Assembly: GCF_900101265.1 (NCBI RefSeq)
Contig: NZ_FMZS01000010.1
Coordinates: forward strand, 283,561 to 347,560
DNA length: 64,000 bases
Source: Massilia sp. PDC64
GTDB lineage: Bacteria > Pseudomonadota > Gammaproteobacteria > Burkholderiales > Burkholderiaceae_D
Direction: 5' to 3'
Part shown: positions 8,350-16,453 of the stretch, piece by piece
Layout: the number at the start of each line of letters is the position of its first letter
How positions within the stretch are numbered: the stretch's first letter is position 1
Program-made: the position numbers and the translations under genes
Notes under the pieces: model-generated
Told to the model about the DNA's origin: nothing
Databases searched by the model: none
Seen by the model: only the letters and a program-made list of their open reading frames with translations

Positions 8350-9418
8350 GGCTGTGTTCGCGTTGATTCGGTAACCCCCGTGCTAGCCGGGCTCGGCCGC
8401 CGCGCGCAGAAGCTGGCCGGGCGTGGTCAGCCTGCGCGCATCCAATATGCGCTGCCATCCGGAGTAATTGATCAGGTAGCGGCTGGCCACGCCACGGAAC
8501 CTGACGAGCCAGCTTTTGAAACGGCTGTGCCAGCCATTCACGTTCTGGATGTGGATGGCGCCGCGGGCCCGTTGTCCCGCCTGCACGTTGACGGCCTCGT
8601 GCGTGATACCGGCCTGCGCCGCGAAACGGCGATACGATACGGCGCCATCACTGATGAGCAACACATCGGTCGGCAGCACGGGCTTGAGGTACTTGTGTAA
8701 TTGCCCCACCGTCACCTGACCGCGCCCCGTATAGAAATCGAGTGTCTGCCCGCTGCGGTCCCGCGCGACGAGCAGGCAGTCGTGCTCCCGATTGATGCCG
8801 CGCCGCTTCGCCACGCCGCCGCGCTTCCTCGGCCGCCGCGTCAGGCTGCGCGATCCCTTCTGCGATTCCAGCCGGTAGGTTTCGTCCGCTTCGACAATGG
8901 CCGACAGCGTCTTCGGCCGGTCGCGCATGGCACCAGGCACGAACCGGTGCCGCCATCTGAAGCTGGTTGTCCTATGTACGCCGACCACCTGTGCGGCATC
9001 GCGGACCGTACGCGATTCGAGCACGCACTGCAGATACGGTAGCCAGCACTCTTTCTTGCGCAACCTTGCCAGGGGCGTTCCCGTCAATGCATTAAAGCTG
9101 CGCCGACACGCGAGGCAGCGAAAACGCTGCAGTCCGCTCGCCTGGCCGCAACGGTGTTTGCGGGCGCAGCCGCAGTGTGGACACGGCCGTCCAGCCGCCG
9201 CCTGCTCGATGAGGGCGATGCACTCGGCCGGATGTGCGATGCTGGCGAGCCATGCCCGCAGCCGGGCGAGATCGCCTGGAGACAACTGCACGGCCAGCAA
9301 CATGGCGAACAACTCGTCGAACGTCAGGCTGCGCATCGTCACTCCTCATGAGTTAACTCGACGATGCGTGAGACCGCTACAACGAATTCCAGTTCACACA
9401 ACTACCGCGAACACAGCC
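8350..9418 (-). mobile_element. IS1595-family insertion sequence, copy 1
   Basis: 1069 bp. The ends are inverted repeats sharing the perfect 13-mer GGCTGTGTTCGCG (left end 8350-8362, right end as reverse complement to 9418). It carries one transposase gene on the minus strand and no passenger gene. It is flanked on both sides by ATTCGAAG. An identical-length second copy in the same orientation follows after those 8 bp. Confidence 0.9.
8383..9336 (-). CDS. IS1595-family transposase, copy 1
   Basis: 317 residues from the ATG at 9336, with GAGGAG ending five bases upstream; a GTG at 9342 is an alternative but directly abuts that ribosome site. The N-terminal part has a zinc ribbon with two CxxC pairs (CPHC and CLAC), then a helix-turn-helix segment (VRDAAQVVGVHRTTSFRWRH). 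An ISXO2-like catalytic domain follows, with the acidic residues in VEADETY and ISDGAVSY and the third position in NVNGWHSRF, an Asn as in part of this family. The frame is intact and probably functional. It differs from copy 2 at roughly 15 residues, nearly all within the central part. Confidence 0.92.
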   Translation of the reverse strand: MRSLTFDELFAMLLAVQLSPGDLARLRAWLASIAHPAECIALIEQAAAGRPCPHCGCARKHRCGQASGLQRFRCLACRRSFNALTGTPLARLRKKECWLPYLQCVLESRTVRDAAQVVGVHRTTSFRWRHRFVPGAMRDRPKTLSAIVEADETYRLESQKGSRSLTRRPRKRGGVAKRRGINREHDCLLVARDRSGQTLDFYTGRGQVTVGQLHKYLKPVLPTDVLLISDGAVSYRRFAAQAGITHEAVNVQAGQRARGAIHIQNVNGWHSRFKSWLVRFRGVASRYLINYSGWQRILDARRLTTPGQLLRAAAEPG

Positions 9419-9426
9419 ATTCGAAG
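9419..9426. repeat. 8-bp spacer ATTCGAAG between the two IS copies
   Basis: This exact repeat of 8342-8349 is the only sequence between the right end of copy 1 (9418) and the left end of copy 2 (9427). Confidence 0.75.
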
Positions 9427-10495
9427 GGCTGTGTTCGCGTTGATTCGGTAACCCCCGTGCTAGCCGGGCTCGGCCGCCGCGCGCAGAAGCTGGCCGGGCG
9501 TGGTCAGCCTGCGCGCATCCAATATGCGCTGCCATCCGGAGTAATTGATCAGGTAGCGGCTGGCCACGCCACGGAACCTGACGAGCCAGCTTTTGAAACG
9601 GCTGTGCCAGCCATTCACGTTCTGGATGTGGATGGCGCCGCGGGCCCGTTGTCCCGCCTGCACGTTGACGGCCTCGTGCGTGATACCGGCCTGCGCCGCG
9701 AAACGGCGATACGATACGGCGCCATCGCTGATGAGTAACACATCGATGGGCAGCACCGGCTTGAGGCACTTGTGCAATTGCTCTACCGTCACCTGGCCAC
9801 ATCCAGTATGAAAGTCGAGCGTCTGCCCGTTGCGATCGCGCGCGACGAGCAGGCAATCATGTTCCCGACTGATGCCGCGCCGCTTTGCCACACCGCCGCG
9901 CTTGCGCGCCCGCCGGGTCAGGCTGCGCGAGCCCTTCTGGGATTCCAGCCGGTATGTCTCGTCGGCTTCGACGACGGCCGACAGCGTCTGCGGGCGGTCG
10001 CGCATGGCACCGGGCACGAACCGGTGGCGCCAGCGGAAGCTGGTCGTACGGTGCACGCCGACGACCTGCGCGGCATCGCGGACCGTGCGCGATTCCAGCA
10101 CGCATTGCAGATAGGGCAGCCAGCGCTCTTTCTTGCGCAACCTTGCCAGGGGCGTTCCCGTCAATGCATTAAAGCTGCGCCGACACGCGAGGCAGCGAAA
10201 ACGCTGCAGTCCGCTCGCCTGGCCGCAACGGTGTTTGCGGGCGCAGCCGCAGTGTGGACACGGCCGTCCAGCCGCCGCCTCCTCGATGAGGGCGATGCAC
10301 TCGGCCGGATGTGCGATGCTGGCGAGCCATGCCCGCAGCCGGGCGAGATCGCCTGGAGACAACTGCACGGCCAGCAACATGGCGAACAACTCGTCGAACG
10401 TCAGGCCGCGCATCGTCACTCCTCATGAGTTAACTCGACGATGCGTGAGACCGCTACAACGAATTCCAGTTCACACAACTACCGCGAACACAGCC
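9427..10495 (-). mobile_element. IS1595-family insertion sequence, copy 2
   Basis: 1069 bp, same length, orientation and ends as copy 1. The left about 300 bp is identical to copy 1 and the right about 370 bp differs at about two positions. The middle about 400 bp (roughly 9727-10127) differs at dozens of positions. The right flank TTTTTTTA does not match the left flank ATTCGAAG, so this copy has no target duplication of its own. Confidence 0.9.
9460..10413 (-). CDS. IS1595-family transposase, copy 2
   Basis: 317 residues with the same zinc ribbon, helix-turn-helix and ISXO2-like catalytic motifs as copy 1 (VEADETY, ISDGAVSY, NVNGWHSRF), and the same GAGGAG ribosome site ahead of ATG 10413. 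The frame is intact. Substitutions relative to copy 1 include ECWL to ERWL, DFYTGRGQ to DFHTGCGQ and QLHKYLKP to QLHKCLKP. Most nucleotide differences in this area are silent, so both lineages were under selection for a working transposase before they came together. Confidence 0.92.
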   Translation of the reverse strand: MRGLTFDELFAMLLAVQLSPGDLARLRAWLASIAHPAECIALIEEAAAGRPCPHCGCARKHRCGQASGLQRFRCLACRRSFNALTGTPLARLRKKERWLPYLQCVLESRTVRDAAQVVGVHRTTSFRWRHRFVPGAMRDRPQTLSAVVEADETYRLESQKGSRSLTRRARKRGGVAKRRGISREHDCLLVARDRNGQTLDFHTGCGQVTVEQLHKCLKPVLPIDVLLISDGAVSYRRFAAQAGITHEAVNVQAGQRARGAIHIQNVNGWHSRFKSWLVRFRGVASRYLINYSGWQRILDARRLTTPGQLLRAAAEPG

Positions 10496-10532
10496 TTTTT
10501 TTATGTGCTCTCCGATCCGCGCCATGCGCCAC

Positions 10533-10546
10533 ATATGCATGCATAT
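10533..10546. promoter_or_regulatory. Perfect palindrome upstream of serine-hydrolase operon
   Basis: ATATGCATGCATAT is a perfect 14-bp palindrome, 82 bp before the first ATG of the operon. The 132-bp AT-rich gap (10496-10627) also holds GTGTGCTAAT near 10583-10592, which resembles an extended -10. Twelve bases of the palindrome recur at 6093-6104 in the cioA/GGDEF intergenic region. Confidence 0.4.
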
Positions 10547-10627
10547 TTCGATTACTGAAAAAATTTTCTAAATAAGAAAAATGTGTGCTAATCTTTTTTC
10601 CGCATCGTCAAACGGAGCGCAAACGAC

Positions 10628-12244
10628 ATGGCAACCAATCCTGCTGTCCCGGAGTTCGTGGAAGAGCGCCTCGACGCGCTGTTCGCGCCCTATGCGCGCA
10701 CGGACGCGCCGGGCTATTGCGTCGGCGTGCGCCAGCATGGCCGGCTGATCTACCGGAAGGCGTTCGGCATGGCGAGCCTGGAACTGGGCGTCGCGAACAC
10801 CCCGCGCACGCGCATGCGCATCGGCTCGACGACCAAGCATTTCGTCGCGCTGCTCGCGCTGATGCTGGAGGCGGAAGGGCGCCTGAGGCTGGACGACACG
10901 GTGCGCCTGCACATCCCAGAGCTGCCGCCCCGCAGCGTCGAGCCGACGCTGCGCCAGCTCGTCACGCACACGAGCGGCCTGCGCTGCTACATCGACCTGT
11001 CGTTCCTCGCGCGCGGCATGGCCATGATGGCGGCGGACGACGTGTTGCCGCTGCAGGCCCGCCAGAGCCGCGGCAACTACCCGCCGGGCGAGCGCATGAT
11101 CTACTGCAACAGCGGCTACATGCTGCTGTCGAAAGTCGTCGAGCGCGCGACCGGCCAGGCGCTGCCCGACCTGCTGCGCGAACGCGTCTTCGCGCCGATG
11201 GGCATGCACGACACGGTCGCGATCACCACCGACTACGCGCTGCTGCCGGGCGCCGCCACCCTGCACGTGAAACTCGCGGACGGCAGCTACCGGCGCGGCA
11301 TCTTTCCCCAGGAAGCCTTTTCCGGCGACGGCAACATTGTCTCCACGCTCGACGACATGCTGGACTGGCTGGCCCACCTGCGTGCGCCCGGCCGTGTCGG
11401 CACGCCGGCGATGTTCGAACGCATGACGACCCCGTGCCGCCTGGACAACGGCACGCTGCACCGTTATTGCCTGGGCCTGCAGCGCACGCCCTACCGCGGC
11501 GTCGAGACGATCCAGCACGCGGGTGCCGTCATCGGCGGCTCGGCGCAGATGCAGACCGTCCCCGCGCACGCGCTCGACATCGTCATCATGAGCAACGGCG
11601 GCCCGCTGAGTCCCACGAAGCTGGCGCTGCACGTCATCGACGCGGTGCTGGGCGATGCCGTGCTCGGGCCGCGCGCGACGATGGCCCGCACGGCCGACTT
11701 CGGGGACCTCGTCGGCCGGCGTTACCGCACCCGCGGCGGCATCGTGTTCGGCTTCGCGGACGCGAAGGGCGAGCTCGGGCTGTCGCTGTTCGGCCACGAT
11801 GCCGTTCCGCTGCGCCTGGAGGGATCGACGCTCCGTCTCGAATTCGAGGACGCGGCCGTCGGCCCGCTCGCCATCGAAGCCGGCGCCGGCGCGCCCGACG
11901 TGCTGCAGTTCGGCGAATGCGGCAATGTCGAACCGGCCCGCCGCATCCCCGACCCGTACGACCGCGGCGCGACGACGCTCGCCGCCCTGGCCGGCCGCTA
12001 CGACGTGCCCGATCTCGACGCCACCGCCACGCTGGAGGCGACGGCGGACGGCGGCCGCTTGCACATCCACGCGGCCGGCGGCGAAACGACGCTGGCGCTC
12101 GAGCCCATCGCCGACGACGTCCTGCTGTGGAAGAACGTCGATCCCCTCGTCCCGTTCGTCGGCGCCTTCGTGGTGCGCGACGACGGTGCGCTGGTCCTCA
12201 ATTCCGTACGCACGCGCGCGCTGCTGTTCCTGCGCCGCACCTGA
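10628..12244 (+). CDS. S12 serine hydrolase, D-aminopeptidase-like (paralog 1)
   Basis: 538 residues. The N-terminal about 340 residues form a penicillin-recognising (beta-lactamase/PBP fold) domain with the three catalytic motifs: S67-T-T-K70, Y159-C-N161 and H297-A-G299. The remaining about 190 residues look like the two small C-terminal beta-barrel domains of Ochrobactrum D-aminopeptidase, whose length (about 520) is close. That enzyme removes N-terminal D-residues from peptides; other members act on D-amino acid amides or esters, so exact activity is open. No signal peptide or lipobox is evident (MATNPAVPEFVEERLDALF), pointing to the cytoplasm. GGAG lies about ten bases before the ATG. 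First gene of a ten-gene operon; paralogs follow at 12258 and 20091. Confidence 0.85.
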   Translation: MATNPAVPEFVEERLDALFAPYARTDAPGYCVGVRQHGRLIYRKAFGMASLELGVANTPRTRMRIGSTTKHFVALLALMLEAEGRLRLDDTVRLHIPELPPRSVEPTLRQLVTHTSGLRCYIDLSFLARGMAMMAADDVLPLQARQSRGNYPPGERMIYCNSGYMLLSKVVERATGQALPDLLRERVFAPMGMHDTVAITTDYALLPGAATLHVKLADGSYRRGIFPQEAFSGDGNIVSTLDDMLDWLAHLRAPGRVGTPAMFERMTTPCRLDNGTLHRYCLGLQRTPYRGVETIQHAGAVIGGSAQMQTVPAHALDIVIMSNGGPLSPTKLALHVIDAVLGDAVLGPRATMARTADFGDLVGRRYRTRGGIVFGFADAKGELGLSLFGHDAVPLRLEGSTLRLEFEDAAVGPLAIEAGAGAPDVLQFGECGNVEPARRIPDPYDRGATTLAALAGRYDVPDLDATATLEATADGGRLHIHAAGGETTLALEPIADDVLLWKNVDPLVPFVGAFVVRDDGALVLNSVRTRALLFLRRT

Positions 12245-12257
12245 TCTGGAGCCCGAC

Positions 12258-13907
12258 ATGGCAGATACACACACGAATTCCGTCGACGAGCGCCTGCGCG
12301 CGCTGTTCGATCCCTATGCGCGGACCGGCCAGCCCGGCATGGTGGTCGGCGTCGCGCACAAGGGCCGCATCCTCGTGCGGCGCGGGCTCGGCATGGCGAG
12401 CCTGGAACAGTCGACGGCGAATACGCCGTGGACACGCATGAACCTCGGCTCCACGGCCAAGCACATGACGTCGATCGCCGTGCTGCTGCTGGCGGAACAG
12501 GGCAAGCTCGACATCGACCAGCCCGTGCGCACGTGGATCCCGGAGCTGCAGCCGGACGGTCCGCAACCGACGTTGCGCCAGCTGATGAATCACACGAGCG
12601 GCCTGCGCTGCTACCTCGACCTGAGCTTTTTCTGCGACGGCATGAGCATGAAGCCGGTCGGGTATGCGCTCGCCGTGCAGAGCCGCCAGAGGGACCGCAA
12701 CTTCGCGCCCGGCGACCAGATGTTGTATTGCAACGGCGGCTACTTCCTGCTGTCGCTCGTCGTCGAGCGCGCGGGCGGCATGCCGTTCCGCGACTTCCTG
12801 CGCACGCACCTGTTCGAACCGCTGGGCATGCACGACACCGTGCAGGTCGGCAGCGACATGGAACTGCATGAAGGCATGGCGACGCTGCACGTGCGCCAGC
12901 CGGACGGCGGCTGGCAGCGCGGCATCTTCCCGACGAAGGAGGCGCGCGGCGACGGCGCCGTCATCACGACCATCGACGACATGCTGCGCTGGCTCGCGCA
13001 CCTGCGCGCGCCCGGCCGCGTGGGCCGTCCGGAGACGTGGGCGCAGTTGTCGCAGCGCTCGCGCCTGAACAACGGCCTCGAACTCGACTACGGCCTCGGG
13101 CTCGTGCGCTCCGACTACCGCGGCGTCGAGACGATCCACCACGCCGGCGGCATCATCGGCGGCAGCTGCCAGATGCTGACCGTGCCCGCGCACGAGCTGG
13201 ACATCATCATCATGACGAACGGCGTGCCCGTCGACCCGTCCGCACTGGCGAACCAGGTCGTCGACGCGGTGCTCGGCGACGCGGTGCTGGGCCCGCCGCG
13301 CGCGACCCGTCATGCGGAGGCGGCGCAGTACGCGCCGCTCGTCGGCCGCCGTTACCACAGCCCGGAGACGGGCCTCTTGATCGGCTTCGGCGACGCGGAC
13401 GGCAAACTCGGGTTCTCCCTCGTCGGCAACTACCTGATGCCGCTGGCGCAGGCCGACGGCCGGCTGCACCTCGGCTATGCGGAATCGGGCGTCGGCCCGT
13501 TCGACGTCGACGTGGCGCCGCTGCCGCATGGCGCCGCCGCGCCGGCCGAACTGCGCGTGGCCGAATGCGGCCAGTACGCCCGCTTCACCCTGTTGCCCGA
13601 CACGGCGGGGCCCGACGCGGAAGCCGGCCTCGAAGGCGATTACGTCTCGCCCGACATGGCGGCGACCATGACCATCGCCCGCGCCGACGGCGCCCTCGTC
13701 ATGCACGTGCGGGACGATTATGGCCGCGCGCAGATGGACCTCACGCCGCTGGCGCCGCAGGTCGCGCTGTGGCGCGTGCGCTCGCACGTCCTGCCGATTC
13801 CCGGCGCCCTCAACATCGAACGCGATGCGACCGGCCGCGTCACCGGCCTGCGCATGGACGGCGCCCGCACGCGCCACGTGTGGTTCCGCCGCACCGGCCA
13901 CGCCTGA
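12258..13907 (+). CDS. S12 serine hydrolase, D-aminopeptidase-like (paralog 2)
   Basis: 549 residues from ATG 12258, 13 bp after the previous stop. It is closely related to the preceding gene along its whole length, sharing the block HTSGLRCYxDLSF and the same three active-site motifs (S65-T-A-K68, Y157-C-N159, H295-A-G297). The C-terminal barrel region is present. It begins MADTHTNSVDERLRALF without a signal peptide, so it should be cytoplasmic. Tandem duplication followed by divergence suggests that the two enzymes split substrate range, for example by the identity of the N-terminal D-residue (inference). Confidence 0.85.
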   Translation: MADTHTNSVDERLRALFDPYARTGQPGMVVGVAHKGRILVRRGLGMASLEQSTANTPWTRMNLGSTAKHMTSIAVLLLAEQGKLDIDQPVRTWIPELQPDGPQPTLRQLMNHTSGLRCYLDLSFFCDGMSMKPVGYALAVQSRQRDRNFAPGDQMLYCNGGYFLLSLVVERAGGMPFRDFLRTHLFEPLGMHDTVQVGSDMELHEGMATLHVRQPDGGWQRGIFPTKEARGDGAVITTIDDMLRWLAHLRAPGRVGRPETWAQLSQRSRLNNGLELDYGLGLVRSDYRGVETIHHAGGIIGGSCQMLTVPAHELDIIIMTNGVPVDPSALANQVVDAVLGDAVLGPPRATRHAEAAQYAPLVGRRYHSPETGLLIGFGDADGKLGFSLVGNYLMPLAQADGRLHLGYAESGVGPFDVDVAPLPHGAAAPAELRVAECGQYARFTLLPDTAGPDAEAGLEGDYVSPDMAATMTIARADGALVMHVRDDYGRAQMDLTPLAPQVALWRVRSHVLPIPGALNIERDATGRVTGLRMDGARTRHVWFRRTGHA

Positions 13908-13923
13908 CAGAACGGAGTCCCCG

Positions 13924-15411
13924 ATGCACATCTTTGCCGCCCAGCTGCTTACCGAGACGAACACGCTGACGTCGACGCCCACCGGCTGGCCCGCGTACGA
14001 GGAATTCGGCCTGTTCCACGGCGACGGTTCGCGCCGTGCGCCGGACGCCAACGGGGCCTTTCTCGCCGCGCTGCGCAACTGGTGCGAGGCCGACGGCCAT
14101 CGCATGACGGAGAGCCTGTGCGCGGCCGCCCAGCCGAACGGCGTCACCGTGCGCCCCGTGTACGAGGCGCTGCGCGCCGAGATCCTCGCCGACCTGCGCG
14201 CCGCGCTGCCCGTGGACGCGGTCGTACTGCACCTGCACGGCGCCATGGTGGCCGATGGCTGCGACGACTGCGAGGGCGAGATCCTCGACGAGGTCCGCCG
14301 GATCGTCGGCCCGCACGTTCCGGTGGCGGTGGAACTCGACCTGCACTGCCACCTCACGCGCCGCATGCTGCGCGCCGCCGACATCCTCGCCGCGTACCAG
14401 GAATACCCGCACGACGACATCCTGCGCCGCGCGCGCCACGTGTACGACCTGGCCGTGGCCGCGGCCGCGCGCCGCGTGCATCCGGTGACGGCGGCCGTGG
14501 ACTGCCGCATGTCCGGCCTGTGGCACACGACGCGCGAACCGATGAAAAGCTTCGTCGCGGAGATGCAGGCGCTGGAAGGCCGCGACGGCGTGCTGTCGGT
14601 CTCGCTCGGTCACGGATTCCCGTGGGGCGACGTGGCGGAGGAGGGCGCGCGCCTGTGGGTGGTGGCCGACGGCGACCGCGCACTGGCCGAAGCGACGGCG
14701 CTGCGCCTCGCGCGCCGCTTCGTGGCCTTGCGCGACGCCACGCTGCCGCCGCTGACGGCGCTGGACGACGCGCTCGACGCGGCCGCGCGCGCGGACGGCC
14801 TGACCGTGCTGGCCGACGTCGCCGACAACGCGGGCGGCGGCGCACCCGGCGACAGCACGTTCATCCTGCGCCGCATGCTGGAGCGGGGCGTTCGCAACGC
14901 CGCCATCGGCGCGTTCTGGGACCTCGGCGCCGTGCACATCTGCCGCGACGCCGGCGTGGGCGCGCGGCTCGACCTGCGCCTGGGCGGCAAATGCGGCCCG
15001 TATTCCGGCGACCCGCTCGACCTGAGCGTCACGGTGACGGGCGTCGTGGAGGACTTGTGGCAGCGGGGGCTGGACGCCGACGAACGCTTCGGCCCGGCCG
15101 TCGCGCTGCGCACGGAAAACGGCATCGACATCCTCGTCTGCTCCGTGCGCTGCCAGGTGTTCAGCCCCAGCGCGTTCACCAACGCCGGCATCGCGCTGGC
15201 AGACAAGCAGCTCGTGGTGGTGAAATCCACGCAGCACTTCTACACCGCGTTCGCGCCGCTGGCCGCGCGCACGTTCTATGTATCGACTCCCGGCGCGCTG
15301 CGCCAGGACTTCGGCGCGATCCCGTACCGGCATCGCGACCCCGTCTACTGGCCCCGGATTACCCATCCGGAGCCGGTCCTCCTCAACTTCGCATCCGAAG
15401 GTTCAGAATGA
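13924..15411 (+). CDS. M81 family metallopeptidase (MlrC/microcystinase C type)
   Basis: 495 residues starting MHIFAAQLLTETNTLTSTPT, the typical M81 opening. VELDLHCHLT contains the putative zinc-ligand cluster D139-x-H141-x-H143. The C-terminal MlrC domain starts around VLADVADNAGGGAPGDST, a strong family signature. MlrC hydrolyses the short linear peptide left after microcystin ring opening, and related proteins sit in various peptide and amide catabolic clusters. No signal peptide: cytoplasmic. It lies 16 bp after paralog 2 and overlaps the epimerase gene by 4 bp (ATGA), so these two are translationally coupled. Its companions suggest it acts on short peptides with unusual or D-residues; microcystin itself is only one possibility. 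Confidence 0.9.
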   Translation: MHIFAAQLLTETNTLTSTPTGWPAYEEFGLFHGDGSRRAPDANGAFLAALRNWCEADGHRMTESLCAAAQPNGVTVRPVYEALRAEILADLRAALPVDAVVLHLHGAMVADGCDDCEGEILDEVRRIVGPHVPVAVELDLHCHLTRRMLRAADILAAYQEYPHDDILRRARHVYDLAVAAAARRVHPVTAAVDCRMSGLWHTTREPMKSFVAEMQALEGRDGVLSVSLGHGFPWGDVAEEGARLWVVADGDRALAEATALRLARRFVALRDATLPPLTALDDALDAAARADGLTVLADVADNAGGGAPGDSTFILRRMLERGVRNAAIGAFWDLGAVHICRDAGVGARLDLRLGGKCGPYSGDPLDLSVTVTGVVEDLWQRGLDADERFGPAVALRTENGIDILVCSVRCQVFSPSAFTNAGIALADKQLVVVKSTQHFYTAFAPLAARTFYVSTPGALRQDFGAIPYRHRDPVYWPRITHPEPVLLNFASEGSE

Positions 15412-16418
15412 GTACAGCGGCACCTGTCCGCGTGGAGATCGCGCACGAAACCTGGGACCTGGACCGTCCCTTCACCATCACCGGCCACACGCACACGTTC
15501 TTCGACGGCGTCGTCCTCACCCTGCGCGACGGGCACTACGCCGGACGCGGCGAGGCGCTCGGCGTGCCGTACAAGGGCGAGACGGCCCAGTCCATCCGCG
15601 CGCAGCTGGAAGCGCTGCGCGGCGACATCGAGGCGGGCCACGGCCGCGCGCTCACGACGTCGATGCCGGTGGGCGGTGCGCGCAATGCGCTCGACTGCGC
15701 CTTGTGGGAACTGGAGGCGCAGCGGGCCGGCCGGCCCGTGTGGCAGCTGCTCGGGCTCCCCCGGCCGCGCAACCTGCCGACCACGTACACCATCGGCGCC
15801 AACCCGCCCGACGTGATGGCGGCGCAGGCGCGGGAATGGCGCGCCGCGCGCGCGCTGAAGCTCAAGCTGACCGGCGAACCGGTCGACGCCGCCCGCGTGC
15901 GCGCCGTGCGCGCGGCCCGGCCGGACGCGTGGATCGGCGTGGACGGCAACCGCGGCTTCACGCCGGCGGCGCTGGACGAACTGATGCCCGTGCTGGTGGA
16001 CGCCCGTGTGCAGCTGATCGAGCAACCGTTCGACATGGCGGACGACGGCGCCATCGACGCGCTGGACACGCCGATCCCGCTGGCGGCCGACGAAAGCATC
16101 CAGGACCTCGCCGACCTCGAGGCGTCCGGGCGGCGCTGGGACGTCGTCAACATCAAGCTCGACAAGTGCGGCGGCCTCACCGAAGGCATGCTGATGGCGC
16201 ACACGGCCCGCCGCATGGGATTGAAGGTGATGGTCGGGTCGATGGGCGGCACGTCGCTGTCGATGGCGCCCGCGTTCCAGGTGGGGCAGCTGTGCGACAT
16301 CGTCGACCTGGACGCGCCGATCCTGCTGCGCCGCGACCGCGACCCCGGCGTCGTCTACCGCGACGGCGCGATCTGGTGCGGCGACGAAGTCTGGGGCGGC
16401 GCCCCCGCGCGCGCATGA
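15408..16418 (+). CDS. Dipeptide epimerase (enolase superfamily, L-Ala-D/L-Glu epimerase type)
   Basis: 336 residues. Enolase-superfamily epimerase with catalytic K151-x-K153 (LKLKL) and the metal-binding acids D179 (VDGN), E205 (IEQPF) and D228 (AADES). The opposite lysine is in VNIKLDKCGG, at 250 or 253. D300-x-D302 in VDLDAP matches the DxD motif that binds the peptide amino group in dipeptide epimerases, which separates it from mandelate-racemase-type dehydratases. It should invert the second residue of a dipeptide, for example converting L-Ala-D-Glu from peptidoglycan to the L,L form so that ordinary peptidases can act. Cytoplasmic. Its start overlaps the M81 stop. Confidence 0.88.
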   Translation: MSTAAPVRVEIAHETWDLDRPFTITGHTHTFFDGVVLTLRDGHYAGRGEALGVPYKGETAQSIRAQLEALRGDIEAGHGRALTTSMPVGGARNALDCALWELEAQRAGRPVWQLLGLPRPRNLPTTYTIGANPPDVMAAQAREWRAARALKLKLTGEPVDAARVRAVRAARPDAWIGVDGNRGFTPAALDELMPVLVDARVQLIEQPFDMADDGAIDALDTPIPLAADESIQDLADLEASGRRWDVVNIKLDKCGGLTEGMLMAHTARRMGLKVMVGSMGGTSLSMAPAFQVGQLCDIVDLDAPILLRRDRDPGVVYRDGAIWCGDEVWGGAPARA

Positions 16419-16453
16419 CAACGATAACGACATACCCATTCAGGAGATCACCC

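Noticed and set aside
8342..10495. Composite transposon formed by the two IS copies
   Set aside because: Only 8 bp lie between them, so there is no cargo; the pair is a tandem arrangement.
10585..12441. 618-residue frame overlapping serine hydrolase paralog 1
   Set aside because: Wrong frame: Pro/Ala/Arg-rich without S12 motifs, whereas the frame from 10628 has all three catalytic motifs in order.
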